A DNA stretch of 33,278 nt from an uncultured Clostridium sp. (GTDB lineage: Bacteria > Bacillota > Clostridia > TANB77 > CAG-508). Positions 25,803 through 33,278 of this stretch are shown here, one piece after another. The notes under the pieces are model-generated. The model saw nothing but the letters and a program-made list of their open reading frames with translations, was not told the origin of the DNA and did no database searches. The stretch lies in the NCBI GenBank assembly GCA_947568535.1, contig CANOPF010000013.1:1-33278 (forward strand), written 5' to 3'. Each line of letters begins with the position of its first letter. The stretch's first letter is position 1. A program made the position numbers and the translations under genes.

Positions 25803-25831
25803 ATTATATCTTAATAATCTATTTTTTGCAA
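25803..25831 (-). promoter_or_regulatory. promoter of the membrane-protein gene
   Basis: Minus strand TTGCAA (25826-25831), 17-base spacer, TATAAT (25803-25808), about 38 bases before the start codon. Confidence 0.6.
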
Positions 25832-25867
25832 CATTTTTCACCACTTTTTTATTCTTATTCCTATAAC

Positions 25868-25896
25868 AAAAAAAGGGCATTGTTGTACACAATACC
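25868..25896 (-). terminator. terminator of gpr
   Basis: On minus: GGTATTGT, loop GTACA, ACAATGCC (25876-25896, one G-U pair) followed by CTTTTTTT (25868-25875). Confidence 0.85.
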
Positions 25897-25922
25897 GCTA
25901 TTATTTTTTCTTAGAAAAACAT

Positions 25923-26855
25923 TTACATTGCTCCATTAATACCACTTGCTACAATATCTTTCATGTTTTCGATTAAATCATCAATTTCTTTTGGGGTTAC
26001 AATCAAATTATACTCTTTTGGTACTAATGCTTCTTTGATTTCTTCATAATTATCTTCCTCTTTTAGTTGATTCAAAGAATCATTAGATTTAGCTTCGTTT
26101 TGTAATTTTTCAATAAATAAATCTAAGCAATCATTTACCAATACAGCTGTTTCTACCACTGTTGGAATACCAATAGCGACTACAGGAACCCCTAATGTCT
26201 TTTCACTAATTTCACTCCTTGTATTCCCCACTCCTGCTCCTGGTACAATACCTGTATCTGATAATTGAATTGTACTACTAATTCTTTCGATACTACGAGA
26301 AGCTAAAGCATCAATCACTATAACTAATTTTGGTTTTGTATGATCCACAATTCCTTTTAAAATTTCAACTGTTTCAATTCCTGTTGTTCCTAATACTCCT
26401 GGTGATATAGCACTCACCATTCGGGCACCTTCTTGAACATATTGGGGTAAATACTTAATCATATGTCTTGTTACTTCTATTTCATTAATTACTTTTGGTC
26501 CTAAGGCATCTGGTGTTACATAAATATTTCCGAGTCCTACTACCAATATTTCCCCTTGATTGTCAATATGTGTTTCTATAACTTGTTTTAATTCTTTTGT
26601 TAATGTCTCCGCCGCTTTTTGTATTTGTTCCTCTTGTGCTAATTTCAATTTTTTAACATCTATTGTAATATAATTTCCCATCGGCTTTCCTATAGCCTTT
26701 TCTCCATTTTCATTCGTTATTTTTACTCTTTCTACTTTTATATTTTCATCGATTTCTTCTTGATCGGCTTCAATTCCCTCAATTTCTTCTAATTGATTAG
26801 CTTTTTGATAAATTTCTTTTCTTTCTGATGCCAAATCTGTTCTAAAATTAAACAT
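25923..26855 (-). CDS. gpr: spore germination protease GPR
   Basis: 310 residues from the ATG at 26855 (GGGGAGGAAAGAC directly before it; an ATG 18 bases upstream lacks a site). Endopeptidase that degrades small acid-soluble spore proteins during germination. Seen: the start FNFRTDLASERKEIYQ with the conserved RTDLAxE propeptide region, VVGLGN, TPDALGPKV, ISPGVLGTTGIET, VIDALASRSIERI, GIVPGAGVGNTRSEIS and VPVVAIGIPTVVE, all hallmarks of peptidase family A25. A forespore-type promoter lies upstream, independent of uvrA. Confidence 0.95.
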   Translation of the reverse strand: MFNFRTDLASERKEIYQKANQLEEIEGIEADQEEIDENIKVERVKITNENGEKAIGKPMGNYITIDVKKLKLAQEEQIQKAAETLTKELKQVIETHIDNQGEILVVGLGNIYVTPDALGPKVINEIEVTRHMIKYLPQYVQEGARMVSAISPGVLGTTGIETVEILKGIVDHTKPKLVIVIDALASRSIERISSTIQLSDTGIVPGAGVGNTRSEISEKTLGVPVVAIGIPTVVETAVLVNDCLDLFIEKLQNEAKSNDSLNQLKEEDNYEEIKEALVPKEYNLIVTPKEIDDLIENMKDIVASGINGAM

Positions 26856-26880
26856 GTCTTTCCTCCCCTTCATTTTTCCT

Positions 26881-26910
26881 TAGTATTAACATTTTGGCAT
26901 CTTTTTATGA
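26881..26910 (-). promoter_or_regulatory. probable forespore (sigma-G-type) promoter of gpr
   Basis: Minus strand TCATA (26906-26910), 18-base spacer, AATACTA (26881-26887), close to the sigma-G pattern (gCATA, CATACTA). It overlaps the uvrA stop codon. Known: gpr is forespore-expressed in Bacillus. Confidence 0.5.
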
Positions 26911-29735
26911 TAAATATTTTTTTAAAAACTTACCAGTATGGCTTCTTTCATTTTTACAAATTTGTTCTGGTGTACCAACAGCAACGATTTCTCCTCCATT
27001 ATTTCCACCTTCTGGACCTAAATCTACAATATAATCACTTGTTTTGATTAAATCTAAATTATGTTCAATGACAATAATCGTATTTCCTGTATCCACTAAT
27101 CTTTGTAATATATCTACTAATCGATGAACATCAGCAATGTGAAGACCAGTTGTTGGTTCATCTAAAATGTATAATGTTTTCCCTGTTGCTCTTTTAGATA
27201 ATTCTGTTGCTAATTTAACTCTTTGTGCTTCTCCTCCTGATAATGTTGTAGATGGTTGTCCTAATTTAATATACCCAAGTCCCACATCATTTAATGTTTG
27301 TATTTTTTGTTTGACTTTTGGTATTTTATCAAAGAAAATCAATGCTTCTTCTATCGTCATATCTAAAACATCAGCTATTGTTTTTCCTTTATATTTTACT
27401 TCTAATGTTTCTCGGTTATAACGCTTCCCTTTACACACTTCACAAGGCACATAAATATCTGGTAAAAAATGCATCTCAATTTTATGAACTCCATCTCCAT
27501 TACAACTTTCACACCTACCTCCTGCAACATTAAAACTAAATCTTCCTTTTTGATATCCTCTTATTTTTGCTTCTTCTGTTGCGGCAAATAGATCACGAAT
27601 CAAATCAAAAACGCCTGTATACGTTGCTGGATTAGAACGTGGTGTTCTTCCAATAGGAGATTGGTCTATATTAATAATTTTGTCAATATGTTGTAATCCC
27701 TTTACCCCTTTGCATTTTCCTGGCTTTTCATTAGCACCATTTAATTCCTTTGCTATTGTTTTATATAATACTTCATTAACTAGTGTCGATTTTCCTGAAC
27801 CAGAAACACCTGTTACACAAGTAAATATTCCTAATGGAAAGGTCACACTGATATTTTTCAAGTTATTTTCACTTGCTTCTTGCACTTCAATTCCTTTGGA
27901 TTTTGTATATTTTCTTCTTTGTTTCGGTACAGGGATTTGTTTCCTACCACTTAAATATTGTCCTGTAATTGATTTTTCTATCTTTTTGATTTCTTCTGCG
28001 GTTCCGTTGAGCCATCACTTGTCCACCATGAGTTCCTGCTCCTGGTCCAATATCTATAATTTGATCTGCTGCATACATAGTATCCTCATCATGTTCTACC
28101 ACTAAAAGTGTATTACCTAAATCTCGTAATTTCTTTAATGTTACTAATAATTTATCATTATCTCTTTGATGAAGTCCTATACTTGGCTCATCTAAAATAT
28201 ATAATACACCCGTTAATCCTGACCCAATTTGTGTTGCTAAACGTATTCTTTGTGCTTCCCCTCCAGATAGTGTCCCTGCATTTCGAGATAATGTTAAATA
28301 TGCTAATCCAACATCGATTAAAAACTGCAATCGTTGATCAATTTCTTTTAAAATTAATTCTGAAATTATTTTCTGTGTTTTTGTTAAGACTAAAGTATTT
28401 AAATGTTGTTTGATCTGTTCAATTGGCATATCTGTTAATTCATTAATATTTTTATCGCCTATTTTTATGGATAAAACTTCTGGTTTTAATCTTGCCCCAT
28501 GACAAGAATAACAAGGAGCATTACTCATATACATTTCATAAAAGTCTCTCATGCCCTGAGACTTTGTTTCTTTATGGCGTCTATCTAAAGTTGGCAAAAC
28601 CCCTTCAAATGGTGCCTTAAATTTTCTAACACCTGCATACGATGTGTATTCAAAGTTAATTTCTTCTTCTCCTGTACCATATAAGATCTTTTCTAAAAAC
28701 CACCTTGGCAAATCGTTAATTTTTTTGTTTTCAATTTCTATATCATAATGTTTTGCCATACTTTCAAAGTACATCTTTGCCATGGTGTCACCCTTTTTCA
28801 TGGTACTTGCTCCAAATGCTTTAACGCCATCATATAATGTCTTGTTTTTATCAGGAATAATTAAATCTTCATCCATCTTCATCAAATAGCCTATCCCTGT
28901 ACACGTTGGACATGCCCCAAATGGATTATTAAAGGAAAACATTCTGGGGGTTAACTCTGGAAAACTAAATCCGCATTCTGGACAGGCATAATGACAACTA
29001 TACAAAACTGGATCTTGTCCTACAATGTCAATCAAGACCATTTTATCTGCATATTTTAAAGCAATCTCTACTGATTCTGTTAATCGACTTACTACATCTG
29101 TTTGTATGACTAATCTATCTACGATTAATTCCACTTCATGTTTTTTCTTTCGATCTAAATGAATATCATCGGAAAGTTCATAGACGTCTCCATCAATTCT
29201 TACTCTAACAAATCCTTCTTTTTGATATCCTTCTAATTGTTTGGTAAACTCTCCTTTTCGTCCCCTTACCACTGGTGCTAATACTTGAATTTTGGTTCCT
29301 TCTGGTAAACTCATAATATTATCTATAATTTGATCTATACTTTGTTTTTCTATTTTTGTATGACAATTTGGACAATATGGAATACCAATTCTAGCATACA
29401 ATAAACGAATGTAATCATAAATTTCAGTAACAGTTCCAACAGTTGAACGAGGATTTTTTGATGTTGTTTTTTGATCAATCGAGATGGCAGGTGATAGTCC
29501 ATCAATTCTTTCAACATCTGGCTTTTCCATTAAACCCAAAAATTGTCTGGCATAGGATGATAAACTTTCGACATATCTTCTTTGGCCTTCTGCATATAAT
29601 GTATCGAAAGCTAAACTTGACTTTCCGTGAACCAGAAAGTCCTGTTATAACAATTAATTTGTCTCGTGGTATTTCTAAATTTATATTTTTTAAGTTGTGC
29701 TCTTTTGCTCCTTTTATGATAATTTTATCGTTCAT
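26905..29735 (-). CDS. uvrA: excinuclease ABC subunit A, interrupted by two +1 frameshifts at CGG
   Basis: DNA-damage-recognition ATPase of nucleotide excision repair. Seen: first Walker A split by shift 1 ([20 protein letters not shown] after correction), zinc site with CPNC, then CPECGF...[15 protein letters not shown], signature [18 protein letters not shown], then shift 2 near residue 577, second Walker [17 protein letters not shown], zinc module CESCNGDG...[10 protein letters not shown], and signature [15 protein letters not shown]. Skipping the C at 29627 and at 28006 joins the three pieces into 942 residues, the normal length. Without shifting, only a 74-residue fragment would be made. 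No other lesion is seen. The Leu-rich start [18 protein letters not shown] is canonical. Confidence 0.95.
28001..28009 (-). other. +1 frameshift site CAA-CGG-AAC in uvrA (second)
   Basis: Minus strand zero frame GCT CAA CGG AAC CGC AGA; without the C at 28006: GCT CAA GGA ACC GCA GAA GAA ATC, i.e. AQGTAEEI, the family sequence at Gly577. The zero frame would end at 27944. Confidence 0.82.
29622..29630 (-). other. +1 frameshift site TCA-CGG-AAA in uvrA (first, in Walker A)
   Basis: Minus strand zero frame GGT TCA CGG AAA GTC; without the C at 29627: GGT TCA GGA AAG TCA AGT, i.e. GSGKSS, the first P-loop at Gly37. The zero frame ends at 29511. Confidence 0.85.
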
Positions 29736-29759
29736 CTTCCCCTCCTATTTAACTCTTTT

Positions 29760-29788
29760 ATTATACTATATTTTTTATCCAAAAACAA
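29760..29788 (-). promoter_or_regulatory. promoter of uvrA
   Basis: Minus strand TTGTTT (29783-29788), 17-base spacer, TATAAT (29760-29765). No SOS (LexA) box recognised next to it. Confidence 0.6.
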
Positions 29789-29844
29789 GAGTTTGGTATA
29801 ATTTTTCTTTTTTACATAATTATACTTCTATTACATAGGCTATA

Positions 29845-29883
29845 TAGTAAAACAAACCAGGTTTTAACTAAAACTGGTTCGTT
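29845..29883 (-). terminator. terminator of fhs
   Basis: Minus strand: AACGAACCAGTTTT and AAAACCTGGTTTGTT (29851-29865 with 29870-29883, one bulge, one mismatch) followed by TTTACTATATAG. Confidence 0.65.
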
Positions 29884-29898
29884 TTTGTTGTTATTCAA

Positions 29899-31560
29899 TT
29901 AGAAAATTCCGATTATTTCTCCCTTTTCGTCGATATCAATACTTTCTGCTGATGGTACTTTTGGCAATCCTGGCATTGTCATAATTTTTCCTGCCAAAGC
30001 AACGACAAATCCTGCTCCTGTCTTTATTTGTATATCTCTAATGGTAATATAATAATCTCCTTTACATTCCAAATTCTTTGCATCATCTGAGAAAGAATAT
30101 TGTGTTTTAGCTATACATACTGGAAAATTACCATAACCTAACTTTTCAATTTTCTGCATTTCTTCAAGTGCTGTTTCTGAATATTTTACTCCTTTTGCTC
30201 CATATATTTTGGTTGCGATTTTTTTTATTTTCATCTGAATAGAATCTTCTAAGTCATATATATAGTTAAAGTTGTCATCTTTCTTTGTCAATTCAACTAG
30301 TTTTTCTGCAATATCTCTAGCTCCTTCTCCTCCTTTTGCCCAACCTTCTACTAAACTTAGTTCAACACCTCTTTGTGCTAATTTTTCTTTTAAATATTCA
30401 ATTTCTTTATCTGTATCTTGAATATATCGATTTAGTGCTACCACTACATTTAAGCCAAATTTATTCTTAAGGTTATCAATATGACGATATACGTTATCTA
30501 TTCCTTTTTCAATTCCTTCTATATTTTCTTCTTGTATCTTTTCTTTTTCAATGCCTCCATGATATTTGATTGCTTTTATGGTTGCTACTAATACAACAGC
30601 ATCTGGTTTAATTCCAGCTTTTCTACATTTAATATCAATAAATTTTTCTGCTCCTAAATCTGCACCAAATCCAGCTTCTGTTATAACATAATCTCCTAAT
30701 TTCAACGCTAATTTGGTAGCCATAATACTATTACATCCATGTGCTATATTAGCAAATGGTCCTCCATGGATAATTGCTGGTGTATGTTCTAAGGTTTGTA
30801 CTAAGTTTGGTTTCATTGCCTCTTTTAACAATACTGCCATTGCTCCTTGTGCTTTTAATTGTTTAGCATAAATAGGTTCTCCTTGTTTATTATACCCAAC
30901 TAATATATTTCCTAACCTTTCTTTTAAATCATTCATATCAGTAGACAAACATACAATTGCCATAATCTCTGAAGCTACACTGATGTCAAATTTATCATGT
31001 CTTGGTATAATTTTCTTTTCTCCCGAAAGACCTGTTTCTACTTCTCTTAATTGCCTATCATTTAAATCCACACATCTTTTCCATACAATTTTGTCAAATG
31101 CTAATTCATTTCCAAAATAAATATGATTATCAATTAAACTGGCTAATAAATTGTTAGCTGCTGTTATGGCATGAATATCTCCTGTAAAATGTAAGTTAAT
31201 GTCTTCCATTGGGGCAATTTGTACTTTTCCTCCACCTGTTGCTCCTCCTTTTATTCCAAATACTGGTCCTAAAGATGGTTCTCTTAAGGCTAAGATGGAT
31301 TTTTTTCCTATGGTTCTTAAACCATCAGCTACAGCAATAGAAATAGTTGTTTTTCCTTCTCCCAATGGGGTTGGATTTACTGCTGTTACTAAGATTAACT
31401 TTCCATCTTTTTTATCCTGTAAATTGGCATAAACCTTTTCGGATATTTTGGCTTTGTATTTGCCATATTGCTCTAAATCCTCTTCATTAATTTCTACTTT
31501 TTTGGCTATGTCTACTATTTTTTCTAGCTTTGTACCTCTTGCTATTTCAATATCTGTCAT
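29899..31560 (-). CDS. fhs: formate--tetrahydrofolate ligase
   Basis: 553 residues, normal length. ATP-dependent formation of 10-formyl-THF, used in purine synthesis, fMet-tRNA and the methyl branch of the Wood-Ljungdahl pathway. Seen: P-loop-like TPLGEGKTTISIAVADGL near 66, REPSLGPVFGIKGGATGGGKVQI (split over 95-117), FTGDIHAITAANNLL, ITEAGFGADLGAEKF, GGEGARDIA and the C-terminal TMPGLPKVPSAE. The start has an AGGAGG site. It lies 14 bp after the multi-HTH gene on the same strand and before a terminator, so it is the last gene of that transcript. I see no other one-carbon genes in the window. Confidence 0.96.
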   Translation of the reverse strand: MTDIEIARGTKLEKIVDIAKKVEINEEDLEQYGKYKAKISEKVYANLQDKKDGKLILVTAVNPTPLGEGKTTISIAVADGLRTIGKKSILALREPSLGPVFGIKGGATGGGKVQIAPMEDINLHFTGDIHAITAANNLLASLIDNHIYFGNELAFDKIVWKRCVDLNDRQLREVETGLSGEKKIIPRHDKFDISVASEIMAIVCLSTDMNDLKERLGNILVGYNKQGEPIYAKQLKAQGAMAVLLKEAMKPNLVQTLEHTPAIIHGGPFANIAHGCNSIMATKLALKLGDYVITEAGFGADLGAEKFIDIKCRKAGIKPDAVVLVATIKAIKYHGGIEKEKIQEENIEGIEKGIDNVYRHIDNLKNKFGLNVVVALNRYIQDTDKEIEYLKEKLAQRGVELSLVEGWAKGGEGARDIAEKLVELTKKDDNFNYIYDLEDSIQMKIKKIATKIYGAKGVKYSETALEEMQKIEKLGYGNFPVCIAKTQYSFSDDAKNLECKGDYYITIRDIQIKTGAGFVVALAGKIMTMPGLPKVPSAESIDIDEKGEIIGIF

Positions 31561-31574
31561 ATTAATTCCTCCTC

Positions 31575-32447
31575 TTATTTATTTGGTTCTCCATATGTTT
31601 CTTTTTTCATCCTATTTTGTAATTTTTGATTCAATCTTATCACTTCTTCCTTTGGCAATCTTGAACATTGCATGGCTTGTTGTACTCCTTCTCCTCGTCT
31701 TAATGCTTTGAGAGCAATATATTTTTGATTGGCTAGTTTGATTTGCTCTTCCAATTGTTTTAATTTTTCTTTTTCTTCTTCTGTCCATTCATTGCTCTTT
31801 ATATTTTGATAGCAAAATTTCATAGCTTCTTTAAATTTTCCCGTTTTCAGATATTGTTTTATACATAAAACAATATCTTGAATACACTGAGCCGAATCTA
31901 CTACCTCCTCTTTTTCTGTTTTGTGTGATAATCTCTCTTTCTGTTTTTTCCAATAAGCTATGTCACTTATTATGATTGCACGAGAAACGCCAAACTCTGC
32001 TGCCATCTCATCTTCATTTACTTCCTTTCCCTCTTGCTCAGCTTGATTACACCATCCTTGTACTTTATGTCTTCTTTGTTCTATTCTTCTTTGTGTTACT
32101 TTTGTTCCTTTTTCTCTCGTTAATATTTCTCCTCGTTCTCTTAAACAGTCCAGATAAGTTGTTATAGTTGCAACTGAAACATCTACTTCTTTGGCTATTT
32201 CTTCCATTGTCTTTTCTTCTTGTTCATACAAAATTTTCGCCTTTTGTCTTTTTTCTTCTATTTCCTTATCTGTTATTTTTGTCCTCTTTCTTCTTGTTGT
32301 TATTTCTCCTTTTTTTCTCAAATAATATATATCCTGTGCTACTGTTTTATAAGGAACGTTTATTTTTATAGCTATATCTGTTAATGTTTGTTCTGTTTTC
32401 TCATACTCTTCCTTTACTTTTTTTCTTCTTTCCTCTACACTTCTCAT
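31575..32447 (-). CDS. multi-HTH protein of unknown family
   Basis: 290 residues, very charged. I do not recognise a named family. Seen: three tandem units of about 55 residues, each with a helix of R/K/E then a helix-turn-helix: LTDIAIKINVPYKTVAQDIYYLRKKGEI, MEEIAKEVDVSVATITTYLDCLRERGEI and DEMAAEFGVSRAIIISDIAYWKK, with linkers ending RKRTKIT and EKGTKVT. The C-terminal 110 residues form a helical region (KFKEAMKFCYQNIKS, EEKEKLKQLEEQIKLANQ). Inferred: a DNA-binding protein able to contact a repeated site. It sits between the DUF212 gene and fhs on the same strand. Confidence 0.65.
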   Translation of the reverse strand: MRSVEERRKKVKEEYEKTEQTLTDIAIKINVPYKTVAQDIYYLRKKGEITTRRKRTKITDKEIEEKRQKAKILYEQEEKTMEEIAKEVDVSVATITTYLDCLRERGEILTREKGTKVTQRRIEQRRHKVQGWCNQAEQEGKEVNEDEMAAEFGVSRAIIISDIAYWKKQKERLSHKTEKEEVVDSAQCIQDIVLCIKQYLKTGKFKEAMKFCYQNIKSNEWTEEEKEKLKQLEEQIKLANQKYIALKALRRGEGVQQAMQCSRLPKEEVIRLNQKLQNRMKKETYGEPNK

Positions 32448-32472
32448 CTTTACTACCTTTATTTCCTTATCT

Positions 32473-32913
32473 TTACACTATCAATCCTGCGATTACACCG
32501 ATTAATGCTCCCACAAATACTTGGACTGGTGTATGACCTAATACTTCTACTAATTTTTCGGATACCTGCATTCCTGTTAATCCAGGTGTTTCAATTAATT
32601 TATTTAACATAGCTGCTTGTTTTCCTGCTGCTCTTCTTACTCCACAAGCATCATACATAACGACGAAGGCTACAATCAGCGATAAGGCAAATATTGGTGT
32701 ACCAACGCCTTCATTTTTTCCTATTAAAGTAGTTAATCCTGCTACTACTGCTGAATGAGAACTTGGCATTCCACCTGCTCCCATAATCCTTTTAAAATTA
32801 AACTTCTTCGTGGTAACTAAATCATAAATTAGTTTAAATAATTGTATGCCAAACCATAAAAAAAATGGTATGTATACATATTGGTTTTGTAAAAATGCGA
32901 TAAAATCATTCAT
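32473..32913 (-). CDS. divergent PAP2 family (DUF212, YuiD-like) membrane protein
   Basis: 146 residues. Seen: several membrane helices, RIMGAGGMPSSHSAVVAGLTTLIG (residues 42-65, with the PSSHS of the divergent phosphatase core), ALSLIVAFVVMYDACGVRRAAGKQA and LGHTPVQVFVGALIGVIAGLIV. Known: the family is predicted to be an acid phosphatase/vanadium haloperoxidase relative acting on membrane lipid phosphates; the substrate is unknown. Order xseB-DUF212 is seen here. Confidence 0.88.
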   Translation of the reverse strand: MNDFIAFLQNQYVYIPFFLWFGIQLFKLIYDLVTTKKFNFKRIMGAGGMPSSHSAVVAGLTTLIGKNEGVGTPIFALSLIVAFVVMYDACGVRRAAGKQAAMLNKLIETPGLTGMQVSEKLVEVLGHTPVQVFVGALIGVIAGLIV

Positions 32914-32953
32914 TTTGCTAACAATCCTTTCCCTTTTTATTCATGCCTCTCTT

Positions 32954-33175
32954 TTATTCTTCTGTTTCAAAATTTTCTTCTTTCATCTCTCCATCTTGAT
33001 TGACCAAAATGGTTATTTTCTTTTCTGCTTCCTCCAATGTCTTATTACATTGTTTTGAAATTTTAATTCCTTCTTCAAACTTGGAAACCGAATCTTCTAA
33101 ACTCAATTCTCCTTTTTCTAATTCCTCCACAATTTCTTCTAATGCTTCTATCTGTTCTTCAAAACTCTTACTCAT
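32954..33175 (-). CDS. xseB: exodeoxyribonuclease VII small subunit
   Basis: 73 residues. Seen: SFEEQIEALEEIVEELEKGELSLEDSVSKFEEGIKISKQCNKTLEEAEKKI (over residues 4-54), the two-helix coiled coil of XseB. It binds XseA to form the exonuclease that degrades single-stranded DNA. Strong AAAGGAGG site. The expected xseA partner should lie just upstream (to the right), but the sequence there does not look like XseA. Confidence 0.93.
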   Translation of the reverse strand: MSKSFEEQIEALEEIVEELEKGELSLEDSVSKFEEGIKISKQCNKTLEEAEKKITILVNQDGEMKEENFETEE

Positions 33176-33212
33176 GTTAACCTCCTTTTCATTTTATCAA
33201 CTTAAAATGGAT

Positions 33213-33278
33213 CTATTCTTTTGCAACACCGCGTAAGCGACCAGCTACTGCATACTGCCACTGTAACAAGCAAAGCTT
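33213..33278 (-). CDS. C-terminal end of an unidentified protein (partial)
   Basis: Minus strand, open from the right edge to TAG at 33213-33215: 21 codons ending QWQYAVAGRLRGVAKE. Not recognised. This stretch is about 52% GC over its last 56 bases and uses CGC codons, unlike the rest of the window, and ends in AAGCTT. It may be the end of a real upstream gene or a contig-end artefact. Confidence 0.3.
   Translation of the reverse strand, partial: KLCLLQWQYAVAGRLRGVAKE

Noticed and set aside
245..29640. The broken trxB, relA and uvrA are pseudogenes
   Set aside because: Each has only the CGG-associated +1 base and is otherwise fully conserved to the end; four unrelated decay events would not be identical.
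245..29640. Systematic sequencing error turning AGGAA into ACGGAA
   Set aside because: AGGAA occurs unchanged elsewhere, for example CAGGAAG within trxB itself (near 866) and in the trxA ribosome site. It cannot be fully excluded without reads.
32168..32180. GTTGCAAC near 32170 as a third Crp/Fnr operator
   Set aside because: It lacks the four-base spacer and lies inside the coding region of the multi-HTH gene.

Overview
The window comes from an AT-rich (roughly 30% GC by eye), endospore-forming, anaerobic member of the Firmicutes, most likely a Clostridia-type gut organism. The evidence is a cwlJ-gerQ pair, ytxC, gpr with a forespore-type promoter, murT-gatD, formate-THF ligase, an anaerobic-type nrdD homologue and a radical-SAM DNA-repair-type pair. 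Almost all of it is ordinary chromosome. I recognise no insertion sequence, prophage, CRISPR array, rRNA or tRNA.

Layout: 1-958 thioredoxin start and thioredoxin reductase (trxB, minus). 1159-1952 gerQ and cwlJ (minus), spore-coat and germination genes. 2056-3865 a YcxB-like protein converging on a pilin-like/FGE-fold surface protein. 4072-6107 radical-SAM/HhH protein plus DUF4130 partner. 6104-9579 a tightly overlapping four-gene minus operon: UMPH-1-like nucleotidase, LiaF-like, DUF4097, dxr. 9671-10393 an Rpn-family protein. 10650-12723 murT-gatD. 12731-15556 an nrdD-like gene divergent from a Crp/Fnr regulator. 15591-21501 recJ-relA-MBL-hisS (minus). 21700-24168 DUF4912 protein and GH57 branching enzyme. 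24292-25149 ytxC. 25183-26855 a membrane protein and gpr. 26905-29735 uvrA. 29899-33175 fhs, a multi-HTH protein, a DUF212 protein and xseB, then an odd GC-richer end.

Main observation: three core genes (trxB, relA, uvrA) are interrupted by four frameshifts, and all four are the same lesion. A single extra C sits immediately before a GGA glycine codon, so the zero frame reads NNA CGG AAN and the frame that continues the protein reads NNA (C) GGA AN. Removing that one C restores a full-length, family-consensus protein every time. In a by-eye scan I found no in-frame CGG in any other gene of the window (about 10,000 codons), against about 30 out-of-frame CGGs on coding strands. The simplest reading is that CGG is an unassigned or unreadable codon here, and that ribosomes meeting CGGA skip +1 (or read CGGA as a four-base glycine codon), making full-length TrxB, RelA and UvrA.

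Second observation: the nrdD-like protein keeps its ATP cone and fold but has MGGGSFL where the family has MGCRSFL (thiyl-radical cysteine lost), and it ends before the glycyl-radical domain. It is divergent from a Crp/Fnr regulator, and the intergenic region holds two copies of the palindrome GTTGC-N4-GCAAC.
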